Source: Kofleriaceae bacterium
GTDB lineage: Bacteria > Myxococcota_A > Polyangia > Haliangiales > Haliangiaceae
Direction of reading: 5' to 3'
DNA length: 64,000 bases
Assembly: GCA_025357755.1 (NCBI GenBank)
Contig: JANXOP010000039.1
Coordinates: forward strand, 1-64,000
This document shows, one piece after another, positions 45,272-53,553 of the stretch. The notes below the pieces were generated by a model, which saw only the letters and a program-made list of their open reading frames with translations, was not told the origin of the DNA and made no database searches. The number at the start of each line of letters is the position of its first letter. Position 1 is the stretch's first letter. The position numbers and the translations under genes were made by a program.

Positions 45272-46237
45272 GTGCTGATTGTCGTCACTGGCGCGGCTGG
45301 GTTCATTGGCTCGCACCTGACCGAAGCGTTGGTGCGTAAGGGGCACGATGTCATCGGCTTCGATTCGTTCGACTCTTATCTCTACCCGTCCGAGGTGAAG
45401 GAACAGAACGCGCAGCGATTTGCCGCCTTGCCCTCGGCGAACTTTCGTCTGTTGCGCGGTGATGTGCGGGATCCAGAGGCAGTATCCAGGCTGATCACGG
45501 CAGATGTAGATGTCGTTTGCCATCTGGCCGCATTGGCAGGGGTCCGTCCGTCACTTGCCGAGCCGATTCGGTATGTCCAGACGAACGTCGAAGGAACGAA
45601 CGTGGTGCTCGAACGTATGCGGTCACTCGAGCTCAAGAAGCTCGTGTTCGCTTCGTCGAGCTCGGTCTACGGCGCCAAACTGGGGACTGAGGTCGCGGCA
45701 TTTCACGAAGAAGAGCCCTGCTTGGTTCCTGTCTCCCCATATGCGGCCACCAAGCGGATGAACGAGCTGCAGTTGGCCACCTATGGCGTGCTCTACGGAA
45801 TCGGCTCGTTTGCTCTCCGCTTCTTCACGGTCTATGGCCCTCGCCAGAGGCCTGATATGGCGATCCACAAGTTCACCAAGGCCATTGCAGCAGGGGTGCC
45901 CATCACCTTATTCGGCAATGGATCGTCCCGACGAGACTACACCTATGTGTCGGACGTCATCGCCGGTACGATCGCGGCGATCGAGCGAGTGACACCGTCG
46001 ACGAGAGAGATCGTGAACCTCGGTGGCACCTCGACGATCTCCCTCCGAGATCTCATCAACGTTATCGAGAAGACCGTTGGCAAGACCGCGAACGTTGAGT
46101 GGGCAAGCGAGCAGCCCGGTGACGTGCCGATCACGTACGCCAACGTCGACAAAGCACGAAGGCTACTCGGCTACGAGCCTACGACGGCGATCGAGCCTGG
46201 AATTGCACGGTTTTGGGATTGGCTCAATCAGCCTTGA
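45272..46237 (+). CDS. NAD-dependent sugar epimerase, probable UDP-glucuronate 4-epimerase
   Basis: A 321-residue extended SDR enzyme. It has TGAAGFIGSHLTEAL at 7-21, the catalytic Ser/Tyr-Lys set SSSSVYG and YAATKRMNE, then RFFTVYGPRQRPDMAI, a segment typical of UDP-glucuronate 4-epimerases. It would make UDP-galacturonate from the Ugd product. GTG 45272 starts the protein. Followed 35 bp later by a glycosyltransferase gene. Confidence 0.86.
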   Translation: MLIVVTGAAGFIGSHLTEALVRKGHDVIGFDSFDSYLYPSEVKEQNAQRFAALPSANFRLLRGDVRDPEAVSRLITADVDVVCHLAALAGVRPSLAEPIRYVQTNVEGTNVVLERMRSLELKKLVFASSSSVYGAKLGTEVAAFHEEEPCLVPVSPYAATKRMNELQLATYGVLYGIGSFALRFFTVYGPRQRPDMAIHKFTKAIAAGVPITLFGNGSSRRDYTYVSDVIAGTIAAIERVTPSTREIVNLGGTSTISLRDLINVIEKTVGKTANVEWASEQPGDVPITYANVDKARRLLGYEPTTAIEPGIARFWDWLNQP

Positions 46238-46256
46238 ACGAACCAGCCGACCTCGC

Positions 46257-46266
46257 CTACTAACGC
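46257..46266 (+). repeat. Short shared motif, copy 2
   Basis: CTACTAACGC ending 6 bp before ATG 46273; same decamer as at 37643-37652. The gene has no other visible ribosome site. Confidence 0.25.
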
Positions 46267-46272
46267 CTGCTC

Positions 46273-47283
46273 ATGACCACGCCGTTCGTAACCCTCATCG
46301 TCGCGATGCGCAACGAACAACGGCATATCGCCCGGTGCGTCGAGTCGCTGCTCCAGCAAAACTATCCGGTCGATCGACTCGAGGTTTTGTTCATGGATGG
46401 TCGGTCCACGGACAACACGCGCGACATCGTCAACGGCTTGGTCAAATCGAGAGAGTTGTTCTCCGTCATCGACAATCCCGGTCGGATTCAATCTATCGCG
46501 TGGAACTTGGGCATCGAGCGTGCTCGTGGCAACGTCATCGGTATCGTCAGCGGGCATAGCGAGCTAGCGACCGACTACGTTTCCCAAGCCATCGAGACAC
46601 TGCTACGCACCGAAGCAGATCTCGTGGGAGGACCCGCTTGCGCCGAGAGCGAAAGTGTTGTTGGCGAGGCGATCGCGATGGCGATGAGCACTCCATTCGG
46701 GGTCGGAGGTGCAGAATTTCGATACGCGCAGGAAGAGCGCGTGGTCGACACCGTGTTCATGGGTATTTGCTGGCGTGCACTTTACGAGCGCGTTGGGGGC
46801 TTCGATACCGAAATGGTGCGCAACCAAGACGACGAGCTTAGCTACCGTATCCTCGAGAGCGGCGGCCGCATCATCTGCAACCCACGCATCAAGAGCGTCT
46901 ATCGCAATCGCGCAACCTTGAAGTCCTTGTGGACGCAGTACTTCGACTACGGACGGTGGAAGGTTCGAGTGATGCAAAAGCATCGAGAACAAATGCGGCC
47001 TCGCCACTTCATCCCATTTCTGTTCGTCTCGACGCTCAGTGCGAGCACCCTGGTTCCGCCTGTCTTCGCGGCGATCAGCACGACGTATGCGGCCGCGACC
47101 TTGGGGATGTCCGCGCATCTCGCGCGCAAGAACCGGCGCCTGGATGTTCTTCCTTATCTCCCGGCAGCCTTCGCCATCTTGCATGTCGGGTATGGCCTCG
47201 GTTTCCTCAAGGGATTGGTGCAGTTCCGGGCCAAATGGAACGACAAGACCTCACAGGCTCCTGTTTTCGCTCCGCTTGCCTGA
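46273..47283 (+). CDS. GT2-family glycosyltransferase with C-terminal membrane segments
   Basis: A 336-residue protein. Residues 1-225 are a GT-A fold domain: FVTLIVAMRNEQRHI at the start, LFMDGRSTDNT (nucleotide site), and later MGICWRALYERVGGFD and NQDDELSYRI (catalytic region). Two to three hydrophobic segments follow at about 245-320 (SASTLVPPVFAAIS, ILHVGYGLGFLKG). This is the ExoA-like arrangement of exopolysaccharide glycosyltransferases. Sugar donor unknown. Confidence 0.85.
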   Translation: MTTPFVTLIVAMRNEQRHIARCVESLLQQNYPVDRLEVLFMDGRSTDNTRDIVNGLVKSRELFSVIDNPGRIQSIAWNLGIERARGNVIGIVSGHSELATDYVSQAIETLLRTEADLVGGPACAESESVVGEAIAMAMSTPFGVGGAEFRYAQEERVVDTVFMGICWRALYERVGGFDTEMVRNQDDELSYRILESGGRIICNPRIKSVYRNRATLKSLWTQYFDYGRWKVRVMQKHREQMRPRHFIPFLFVSTLSASTLVPPVFAAISTTYAAATLGMSAHLARKNRRLDVLPYLPAAFAILHVGYGLGFLKGLVQFRAKWNDKTSQAPVFAPLA

Positions 47284-47324
47284 TATCTGCGAAAAGTGCA
47301 GCCGACTGCGCTTTCCGCAGAACC

Positions 47325-47347
47325 AACCTATCTGTTTTCAATAGGTT
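47325..47347 (+). repeat. 7-bp hairpin after the glycosyltransferase gene
   Basis: AACCTAT (47325-47331) and ATAGGTT (47341-47347) pair around a 9-base loop; GCGGTGTTTTT follows. It could be a weak terminator for the glycosyltransferase or part of the leader of the next gene. Confidence 0.35.
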
Positions 47348-47421
47348 GCGGTGTTTTTAAGGTGGTCCGCCATCTGCAATCTCCTAGGTCACGGAGCCAA
47401 CGGGCTTCGAGGAGAATGGTT

Positions 47422-47976
47422 ATGAACATCAAGGCCCTCATCACTGCACTGGTCATCGGTTCTTCGACGGTCGCGATGGCTGCCCCGTCTCACTTCCAGA
47501 CCACGACGGAGCGTACGGTCGTTCGAGATCACCGCACTCAAGCCCCCATTCGGGGTAACCGCCAGGTCGTCACGACGCCGACGGCTTCGATTCTGAACAA
47601 CGAGGACTGCAGCAATTGGGACCCGACCTTGAACGCCAACTGCGGTCTCGAGACCTACGCGAGCACCCGGACCGAGAACCCGTGGACTGCGCTTGGTAGC
47701 CGCGACTCGTCGATCTCGGACCACCAGTACATCACCGTGGAGCAGCAATTTCGCCAGCTACGCCTGGAATCGCTCACCGGTCGGCCGGAACTCGAGAAGG
47801 TAGCGATCCGCTACATCGATGGAAGTACGCAGGTCGTTGATCTCGCAAGCGGCCAAGGTTGCGCCGAGCACACCCTCGATCGCAGCGTCATCAACCTCGA
47901 GCGTAAGGAGATCAGCCAGGTCGTCATGTACACCGGCGCCGGTTCACACGGCACGTACTCGGTCTACGCGGTCTGA
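47422..47976 (+). CDS. Secreted protein, unknown function
   Basis: A 184-residue protein with a cleavable signal (MNIKALITALVIGSSTVAMAAP). The mature part has a beta-rich C-terminal domain (EQQFRQLRLESLTGRPELEK, IRYIDGSTQVVDLA, ISQVVMYTGAGSHGTYSVYAV) with a short Cys pair in the middle (CSNWDPTLNANC). ATG 47422 is chosen because GAGGAG (47409-47414) lies 7 bases before it; ATG 47416 is too close. It stands alone between a hairpin and a strong terminator, so it is probably a separate, well-translated transcript. No family recognised. Confidence 0.68.
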   Translation: MNIKALITALVIGSSTVAMAAPSHFQTTTERTVVRDHRTQAPIRGNRQVVTTPTASILNNEDCSNWDPTLNANCGLETYASTRTENPWTALGSRDSSISDHQYITVEQQFRQLRLESLTGRPELEKVAIRYIDGSTQVVDLASGQGCAEHTLDRSVINLERKEISQVVMYTGAGSHGTYSVYAV

Positions 47977-47999
47977 CTGACGCTAGTGAAAGGATCAAG

Positions 48000-48029
48000 A
48001 GCCCGACGCGCGAGTGCGTCGGGCTTTTT
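48000..48029 (+). terminator. Rho-independent terminator
   Basis: AGCCCGACGC (48000-48009) and GCGTCGGGCT (48016-48025) form a 10-bp GC-rich stem around GCGAGT, followed by a T-run to 48029. It closes the secreted-protein transcript 24 bp after its stop and lies 5 bp before the end of the convergent methyltransferase gene. Confidence 0.88.
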
Positions 48030-48033
48030 CCAT

Positions 48034-48837
48034 TCAGCGCGTAGGAGCTTTTCGAGCGTGCAACACGACGACCTTGCCGTGCTGTCTGGTGCCGACAAAC
48101 TTCCCGAGCGCGTCGTTCGCGGCGGCAGCAATCATCTGAACCCTCGCCAGGCCTCTTCGCCCGGCTGCGTAGAAGAGGCGAGACGGGATATAGAAGAAGG
48201 TGCTTCTGTAATCGACCAGCTCGAAACCTGCGTCCGAGAGCTCGCTCGCAAGGTCTCGCACGTGGTGCGGAATCAGTGGGGTGTCATCGAGGTCGATATG
48301 AGGAAGGCCACGACCACGCAGGCGAGCGAAGGCCTCGCGAGCGGCGATTTCCGCACGAGCCGTCACCTTCCACTCGCCGGCGTTAGCGATTGAGAATGCA
48401 AACGTTCCGGCGTCGGTCAACACGCGACGGATCTCAGCAAAGAATGGCTGCACGTTCCTGACGTACGGAAACATCCCCACTGAAGAGACGCAGTCGAATG
48501 ACTGATCTTCGAATCGAAGCTTGGCCGCATCGCCTACCTCGAACTGAACATTGGCCGAACCGACAGCAGCCTCCGTGGCATGACGGATCATCTCGTCGGA
48601 AAGGTCGACGCCGACCACCTCACGAGCCGTGGCGGCAAGGGCTAGTGCCAACCGCCCCCGCCCCGTTCCAAGGTCGAGGACGCGTTTGCCTGCGACGTCC
48701 AAGAAATCGAGAAAGATTCGATCCTCAAACCGCCGATAGTAGTCGCCCTTCAACCCTTTGTAGCGAGTTTGATAAACCTCTGCCTGCGCGTTGTAGCGTT
48801 CGCGGATCTCTTCCGACGTAAGGTCTGTTTTATTCAC
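48034..48837 (-). CDS. SAM-dependent methyltransferase (class I)
   Basis: A 267-residue cytosolic protein. Motif I is VLDLGTGRGRLALALA near residue 52, followed by VVGVDLSDEMIRHA and a motif-IV-like FDCVSSVGMFPYV. In a polysaccharide locus such an enzyme may methylate a sugar. Its start overlaps the stop of the NodB-like gene by 4 bp (ATGA), so the two are coupled. Acceptor unknown. Confidence 0.85.
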   Translation of the reverse strand: MNKTDLTSEEIRERYNAQAEVYQTRYKGLKGDYYRRFEDRIFLDFLDVAGKRVLDLGTGRGRLALALAATAREVVGVDLSDEMIRHATEAAVGSANVQFEVGDAAKLRFEDQSFDCVSSVGMFPYVRNVQPFFAEIRRVLTDAGTFAFSIANAGEWKVTARAEIAAREAFARLRGRGLPHIDLDDTPLIPHHVRDLASELSDAGFELVDYRSTFFYIPSRLFYAAGRRGLARVQMIAAAANDALGKFVGTRQHGKVVVLHARKAPTR

Positions 48838-49589
48838 AGGTCACGAATAAACAGCCGCGGTGGCACGCGAAAGGATTGAAGCCTTTGTTCGAGCCAATTG
48901 ACTCCGAGCTCGACAATTTCGCGATCGTGAAATGGGAGTACCTGATCGTCGCCGACGACCTTGGGTTCAGCATCGCTGGCCAGCGTCGGTCGCTCGCAAT
49001 TCAGGGTGCGGATACCAACCTCCTTACAAATCCGAAGCGTCGCTCGCGAGTAGACGTTTCCTGGCGGAACCAGCGTCGTGATTGGTGTGCGGAAATAACC
49101 GGTCAGGATCGTCTGAGCTCGAGTTAGATGTTCGCGTTGTTCAGGGGCAGGGACCCATTCCCAGAATTCTCGGTGATAGGGGCGATTCGTCCCGAAGAAC
49201 GCGCGCCGCCGGTATTTGTGGTCCTGGAGGACGCAATGGGTCAGGCCGTGGTTCGCTATCTCGATGAGCCCCTTCGTAACTCCTTCGCCTAGCACCTCAG
49301 CTTCGTTGCGAAACTTCTCTGGGAAAGGAACGAGCGTGCCATCGTCCTCCACCCAGCAAGCTGTCACGCCCACCGTGAGCTTCGAGCCGTACTTCTCGAG
49401 AACCTTGTAGACCGAGCGCCAGTCGTTGACGCTCATCTCGCGGTACGGCGCCCAGTGACCGAGTAGCCGACGGTCGCGAAGCGGACCCCAATTGGTGTAC
49501 CAACGCTTGGTGTAGTAGAGGTGCTGTTTGCTACTCGAGCCGATGTCGTCGATTCGTAGCGCCAGCTTGTCGGGACCGCTATCAGCCAT
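48834..49589 (-). CDS. NodB-family polysaccharide deacetylase
   Basis: A 251-residue protein with the NodB-type catalytic pattern: ALRIDDIGSS near the N-terminus (Asp-Asp) and the zinc histidines in ANHGLTHC (HxxxH) near residue 110, then LVPPGNVYS. It removes N- or O-acetyl groups from sugars. No signal peptide, so it acts in the cytosol or on the inner leaflet. ATG 49589 starts a fold-complete protein; the longer frame from 50135 crosses the divergent acetyltransferase gene and is not protein-like. Confidence 0.82.
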   Translation of the reverse strand: MADSGPDKLALRIDDIGSSSKQHLYYTKRWYTNWGPLRDRRLLGHWAPYREMSVNDWRSVYKVLEKYGSKLTVGVTACWVEDDGTLVPFPEKFRNEAEVLGEGVTKGLIEIANHGLTHCVLQDHKYRRRAFFGTNRPYHREFWEWVPAPEQREHLTRAQTILTGYFRTPITTLVPPGNVYSRATLRICKEVGIRTLNCERPTLASDAEPKVVGDDQVLPFHDREIVELGVNWLEQRLQSFRVPPRLFIRDL

Positions 49590-49661
49590 TCGAGCTTCGA
49601 CGGTACCGCGAAACACACCGACTGACCTAGCCCCACGCCCCATGCTACAGAGGGCCTCGTC

Positions 49662-50333
49662 ATGGCAGCGAGCACGGCCATCAGCTGTCGGTTGATCACG
49701 GAAAAAGACGTTCCAGACGCAGTCCGGCTCATGACCCGAATTGGGGTCCATTTCGGTGGAACCAAAAGGATCTCCCTCCTTACCGCTGTCGCTCGCGAAG
49801 CCGTTACGAACCCGGCGCACACCCTCATCGCGGTGGCCGAACAAGAGGGCGACCTGCGTGCAATCGTGATCGCATTCACGTTGGCGCCCCGGCGTTATTG
49901 GGCACATTTTGCAAGGCGCCATCCGCTCGAAGCGTTTGCCATGGCGCGCCATCGGTTGCGGCGCACATTCTTGAGGCGACTCGCCCGAACCGCCGTGCCA
50001 TCGGGGACCGTCGACAAGATCGGAGAGACCGAGGACCTCGTTGGTGCGCGACTCGAACCGCCGGGAAGGGAGCGCTGGTCCGACGACTCCGAGTTGATCG
50101 CGAAAGTCATGTACGTCGCGACAGACCCAGAGCATCGTGGTGGCGGGCTAGGCTCGGCACTTTACAGCTGGTTCTTCCAGAGTCTCGCGCGACTGCGATA
50201 TCAGCGGTGCGATGCTCAGGTCTCGGATGGGAACGTTGGAGCTGTCATGCTTCACAAGCGCTTCCCTTTTCACTTCATTCGAAGTGACGGTGGATACTTC
50301 CTGTGGTTGATTCCCTCGCAGGTCGACGCATGA
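49662..50333 (+). CDS. GNAT-family N-acetyltransferase
   Basis: A 223-residue cytosolic protein. The acetyl-CoA loop VATDPEHRGGGLGSAL near residue 150 is the GNAT signature; the C-terminal CDAQVSDGNVGAVMLHKRFPF completes the fold. A basic helical insertion (about residues 75-120, AHFARRHPLEAFAMARHRLRRTFLRR) precedes the core. Divergent from the deacetylase gene with 72 bp between and overlapping the FemAB-like gene by 4 bp. Confidence 0.82.
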   Translation: MAASTAISCRLITEKDVPDAVRLMTRIGVHFGGTKRISLLTAVAREAVTNPAHTLIAVAEQEGDLRAIVIAFTLAPRRYWAHFARRHPLEAFAMARHRLRRTFLRRLARTAVPSGTVDKIGETEDLVGARLEPPGRERWSDDSELIAKVMYVATDPEHRGGGLGSALYSWFFQSLARLRYQRCDAQVSDGNVGAVMLHKRFPFHFIRSDGGYFLWLIPSQVDA

Positions 50334-51334
50334 AACTTGTCCTCGAGCGTGTCCCGCTCTCTAGGGTGCCCTGGGCCACGCTCGATCAAAGCGAAGATCG
50401 GACGATCTTTCAGACCTGTGAATGGCTCGCGTTTCTCGAAGAGAGCCAGGCGGCCGAGCCTGTCGTTGCAGCTGTGTTGAGCGATGACAAGCCACTCGGT
50501 TGGTTCACAGGAGCGCTCGTTCGTAAGTTCGGCGTCAAGTTCCTTGGCAGCCCGCTGCGGGGGTGGACGACCTCGTACATGGGCTTCAATCTCGCGCCCG
50601 AGTTTCTTCAATCGGCGCTCGCGCCGCTGCGCACGTTTGCGTTTCGAGAGCTCGGTGCTGTCCATGTCGAGGTGATGGATAGGCGGTTCACGCGCGAAAC
50701 CGGGGCGGTTGATGGATATCGCTGCAGCCCGCTATCGGGCTTCGAGGTCGACCTCACTCGCAAACCTGAAACGATCCTCGCCGGCATGAATCAAGCGAGA
50801 CGTCACGCGATTCGGCGTGCGCCGCGCAATGGGGTCACCGTCGAGAAGGCCTCTGGGCTCGATTTTGCGGACGAGCATTTCGAGCAGCTGACTGATGTGT
50901 TCGCGAAGCAGAGCCTGCCTCAACCTTATTCGGTCGAACGAATTCGACAGCTGATTCGTCATCTCGAGCCGAGTGGCAACCTCCTTCTCGCCCGCGCGCG
51001 CGATCCCAATGGCCGCTCCATCGCCACGGGAATCTTTCCAGCGTTCAATCGCACCGCACACTTCTGGATGGGAGCGAGTTGGCGCGACGGCCAAAAGCTC
51101 CTGCCGAACGAAGCTCTCCAGTGGTTCGCGATGAATTACTGGAAGGAGCGCGGAATCGCGGCCTACGACATGGGCGGCGGTGGCAACTACAAATCGAAGT
51201 ATGGCGGCTCCACGATCGAGGTCGGCTGGTTGCGTTCCTCTCGTTTCGCGAGCATGGATCATATCCGCGACGGATTGCTCAAGCTGCGCAAGCGGGTGCG
51301 TCGCCTGCGCGGCCGCTTACAACGCCTCGCCTAG
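50330..51334 (+). CDS. FemAB-like GNAT-fold protein
   Basis: A 334-residue protein of two GNAT-like halves. The first half has TIFQTCEWLAFLEES and the second has RKPETILAGMNQARRHAIRRAPR, with GVDVE-type strand, then AYDMGGGGNYKSKYGG near the C-terminus. This is the FemAB-type fold (aminoacyl or acyl transfer to sugars) also seen in exosortase-linked EPS loci. ATG 50330 overlaps the preceding gene (ATGA). Convergent with the next gene by 4 bp. Substrate unknown. Confidence 0.8.
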   Translation: MKLVLERVPLSRVPWATLDQSEDRTIFQTCEWLAFLEESQAAEPVVAAVLSDDKPLGWFTGALVRKFGVKFLGSPLRGWTTSYMGFNLAPEFLQSALAPLRTFAFRELGAVHVEVMDRRFTRETGAVDGYRCSPLSGFEVDLTRKPETILAGMNQARRHAIRRAPRNGVTVEKASGLDFADEHFEQLTDVFAKQSLPQPYSVERIRQLIRHLEPSGNLLLARARDPNGRSIATGIFPAFNRTAHFWMGASWRDGQKLLPNEALQWFAMNYWKERGIAAYDMGGGGNYKSKYGGSTIEVGWLRSSRFASMDHIRDGLLKLRKRVRRLRGRLQRLA

Positions 51335-52296
51335 ATCCGTAACAGGCGTTTGCGAAGCCGGCGGAGATACTTTCGACCGCGGTTGGTTCTCAGGTTATCG
51401 ACGAACCATCGCAGTTGCAGTTTTTGCAGTGCGAGCGCGGTTGGCTCGCCGGTCCACCCCGGCTGCTCCTTCAAATGATCGAGGATCGTCGAGGCCGGCA
51501 CGAACCAACCGTTGCGACGCGAGAGGGCCGTCATGAGGCGCACAAAGTTCGAATCCAACACCTCATCGCGCACAAACTTGTAAGCGAAGTGCGTGTAGAC
51601 GATACACGCGCCGCCCTCTCCCTCGAGACGTTCTTGATTCGCTTCGCTCAATAGTTCGCAGAAGCTGTCGAGCTGCGGCGCGTTGCTTGCGCTGAACCAA
51701 TAGCGAACGAAAGGCTTCGCATGCTCGCGGTACGGCATGTTCGGATCGCATGCGAGCGTGTTGATGTCATTGAACGTGAAGTTCCGTGTGTACTCGATTT
51801 GCTCGCGGCACAGGTCACCCCAAAAATAAGGACTCGACTCGACGTCGCCATCGAACGCGATTCGACGATCAAGCAATCGATTTGCCATCGCGAATAGCTT
51901 CTGAGCTGCACCCGAAAGCCTGATCGCGCCCCAGTACATCGCCTCGTTCTGGCCCGAGTGAGATGCATACAGTCGCGGAGGGTGATCCATCACCTCTGCA
52001 AAATAAGAGAGGGCTTCGATAGATCGCTCGCGCGTCGATGGTTCAGCGGCCGCTCCGTGATACGCGATCTCGAATCCCTTGCTTTGAAGCTCGAGAACCC
52101 AAGCTCTGTACAGCTCGTCCTGGAGAGTATCGCCTTCGAGCGGGGTACCTTGCGCACTCCGTAGTGGCCACACGGTCTTCGTCGTCAGGAAGCCGCTCGC
52201 CTCCAAGAAGTCGTAGATCGGTTTGACGGTGGATAACGTCGCCGCATCCGTATCGTCGACGACTGTGAACGCGAAGCGTTTTCCCTTAGGCCACAT
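51331..52296 (-). CDS. NodB-fold-like protein with incomplete zinc site
   Basis: A 321-residue protein. The start reads MWPKGKRFAFTVVDDTDAAT, like the first strand and Asp-Asp of NodB deacetylases, and later has GFEIAYHGAAAEP, where NodB enzymes normally show HxxxH. Only the first histidine is present. A further YASHSGQNEAMYWG and a C-terminal HFAYKFVRDEVL follow. It may be an inactive relative or use a different metal set. No signal peptide. The start is 111 bp from the divergent acyltransferase gene. Confidence 0.65.
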   Translation of the reverse strand: MWPKGKRFAFTVVDDTDAATLSTVKPIYDFLEASGFLTTKTVWPLRSAQGTPLEGDTLQDELYRAWVLELQSKGFEIAYHGAAAEPSTRERSIEALSYFAEVMDHPPRLYASHSGQNEAMYWGAIRLSGAAQKLFAMANRLLDRRIAFDGDVESSPYFWGDLCREQIEYTRNFTFNDINTLACDPNMPYREHAKPFVRYWFSASNAPQLDSFCELLSEANQERLEGEGGACIVYTHFAYKFVRDEVLDSNFVRLMTALSRRNGWFVPASTILDHLKEQPGWTGEPTALALQKLQLRWFVDNLRTNRGRKYLRRLRKRLLRI

Positions 52297-52407
52297 GTCG
52301 CTCCCGTATCAGCGAAGAACTAATCCGTGTCGGGCTTCTTCGCGCACGGTCGGAGTTGAGCTTCCGTCAGCTTGCGCTAGATATGCAACTCCACTAGCGT
52401 CCGTTCG

Positions 52408-53553
52408 ATGGGTGTCAAACAGGGCCCGGTGTTCTTCACTGGGCTGAACGGAATCCGGGCCCTCGCTGCGATGGGCGTGCTGGTTTCGCACACTCTCGGT
52501 TCGACCTCGCGCGTCGGACTCGGCCAACACGGAACGATTCAGTTCGCCGGTACAGGCGTCACGATCTTCTTCACGCTGAGCGGGTTTCTCATCACCTACC
52601 TGCTGCTGCGTGAAAAGTCGGTCTACGGGCGCATTGATCTTCGGCGCTTCTATCTCCGCCGCATCCTGCGAATCTGGCCGCTCTACTTCTTCTACATCGG
52701 CGCAGCGGTCTTGGTCACATATGTGATGCGCGACGACGCCGTCGAATATCTCCGCTATCTCGTCTTCTTCGTTCTTTTTGTTCCGAACATCGCGTTCAAT
52801 CTGAACCGATACCCTTCGGACCTCGGACATCTCTGGTCCATCGGCATCGAAGAGCAGTTCTACGCCTTCTGGCCGATCGTGCTCGGTCGCATAACCCGGG
52901 TGGCACGGTTCCTCATTGTCCTGATCGCGGCGCTTGTCATCGCTCGGATCGGTCTGAAGCTTTACAGCGCCCATATCGGAAACAAGCTTCCGTTCAGCCT
53001 TTCCATTTGTATGCGGTTTGACTGCATGGCTATTGGCGCTCTATGCGCGATCGCCTACGACCGAAGCGATTCACGGCTTCTGCGGATCGCACGGTCGCCA
53101 GGTGTATCGATCGCTTTCTGGGCGATCGTGCTGGTTGCGTGCCTGAACCGGTTCACGATGTTCTCGTTTCTCGGGGACGATGTGGCTGCCGTCGTAACTG
53201 GACTATTCATCGTGCGTCAGGTCGACGCCAACCGTCCGAACACTGTCCTCGAGAATCGCTTCGCGTCATTTCTTGGATTGATCTCGTTCGGTCTCTACGT
53301 CTATCACCCGCTTCTGATCTCGGTCGTGGTTCACTTCGTCCGAAGGTCGAACTACACGTTCGCTCATCCGGTCGTGTTCGTCGGGTTCGTGGCAGGTCTG
53401 ACGATTGCGGTGGCTTGGGCGTCTCATCGTTGGCTGGAGGCACCGTTTCTGCGATTGAAGGAACGATTCGCACGAATCGAGTCTTCACGTTCACCGTCGA
53501 ACCTGACCGCTTCAGACTCTAAGCAAGCGCCGCACCGACTCGAGGAATCTTGA
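52408..53553 (+). CDS. Acyltransferase 3 (OafA-like) membrane protein
   Basis: A 381-residue inner-membrane protein with about ten hydrophobic segments. The start has FTGLNGIRALAAMGVLVSH, the active-site region of acyltransferase 3 family, followed by the RRFYLRRILRIWPLYFF motif typical of the family and EEQFYAFWP. It O-acetylates sugars during polysaccharide assembly. Its 3' end overlaps the convergent glycosyltransferase by 42 bp, a large overlap for two convergent genes. Confidence 0.92.
   Translation: MGVKQGPVFFTGLNGIRALAAMGVLVSHTLGSTSRVGLGQHGTIQFAGTGVTIFFTLSGFLITYLLLREKSVYGRIDLRRFYLRRILRIWPLYFFYIGAAVLVTYVMRDDAVEYLRYLVFFVLFVPNIAFNLNRYPSDLGHLWSIGIEEQFYAFWPIVLGRITRVARFLIVLIAALVIARIGLKLYSAHIGNKLPFSLSICMRFDCMAIGALCAIAYDRSDSRLLRIARSPGVSIAFWAIVLVACLNRFTMFSFLGDDVAAVVTGLFIVRQVDANRPNTVLENRFASFLGLISFGLYVYHPLLISVVVHFVRRSNYTFAHPVVFVGFVAGLTIAVAWASHRWLEAPFLRLKERFARIESSRSPSNLTASDSKQAPHRLEES

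Noticed and set aside
49590-50135. N-terminal extension of the NodB-like deacetylase
   Set aside because: It lies opposite the GNAT gene and lacks fold character; ATG 49589 precedes the first NodB strand.
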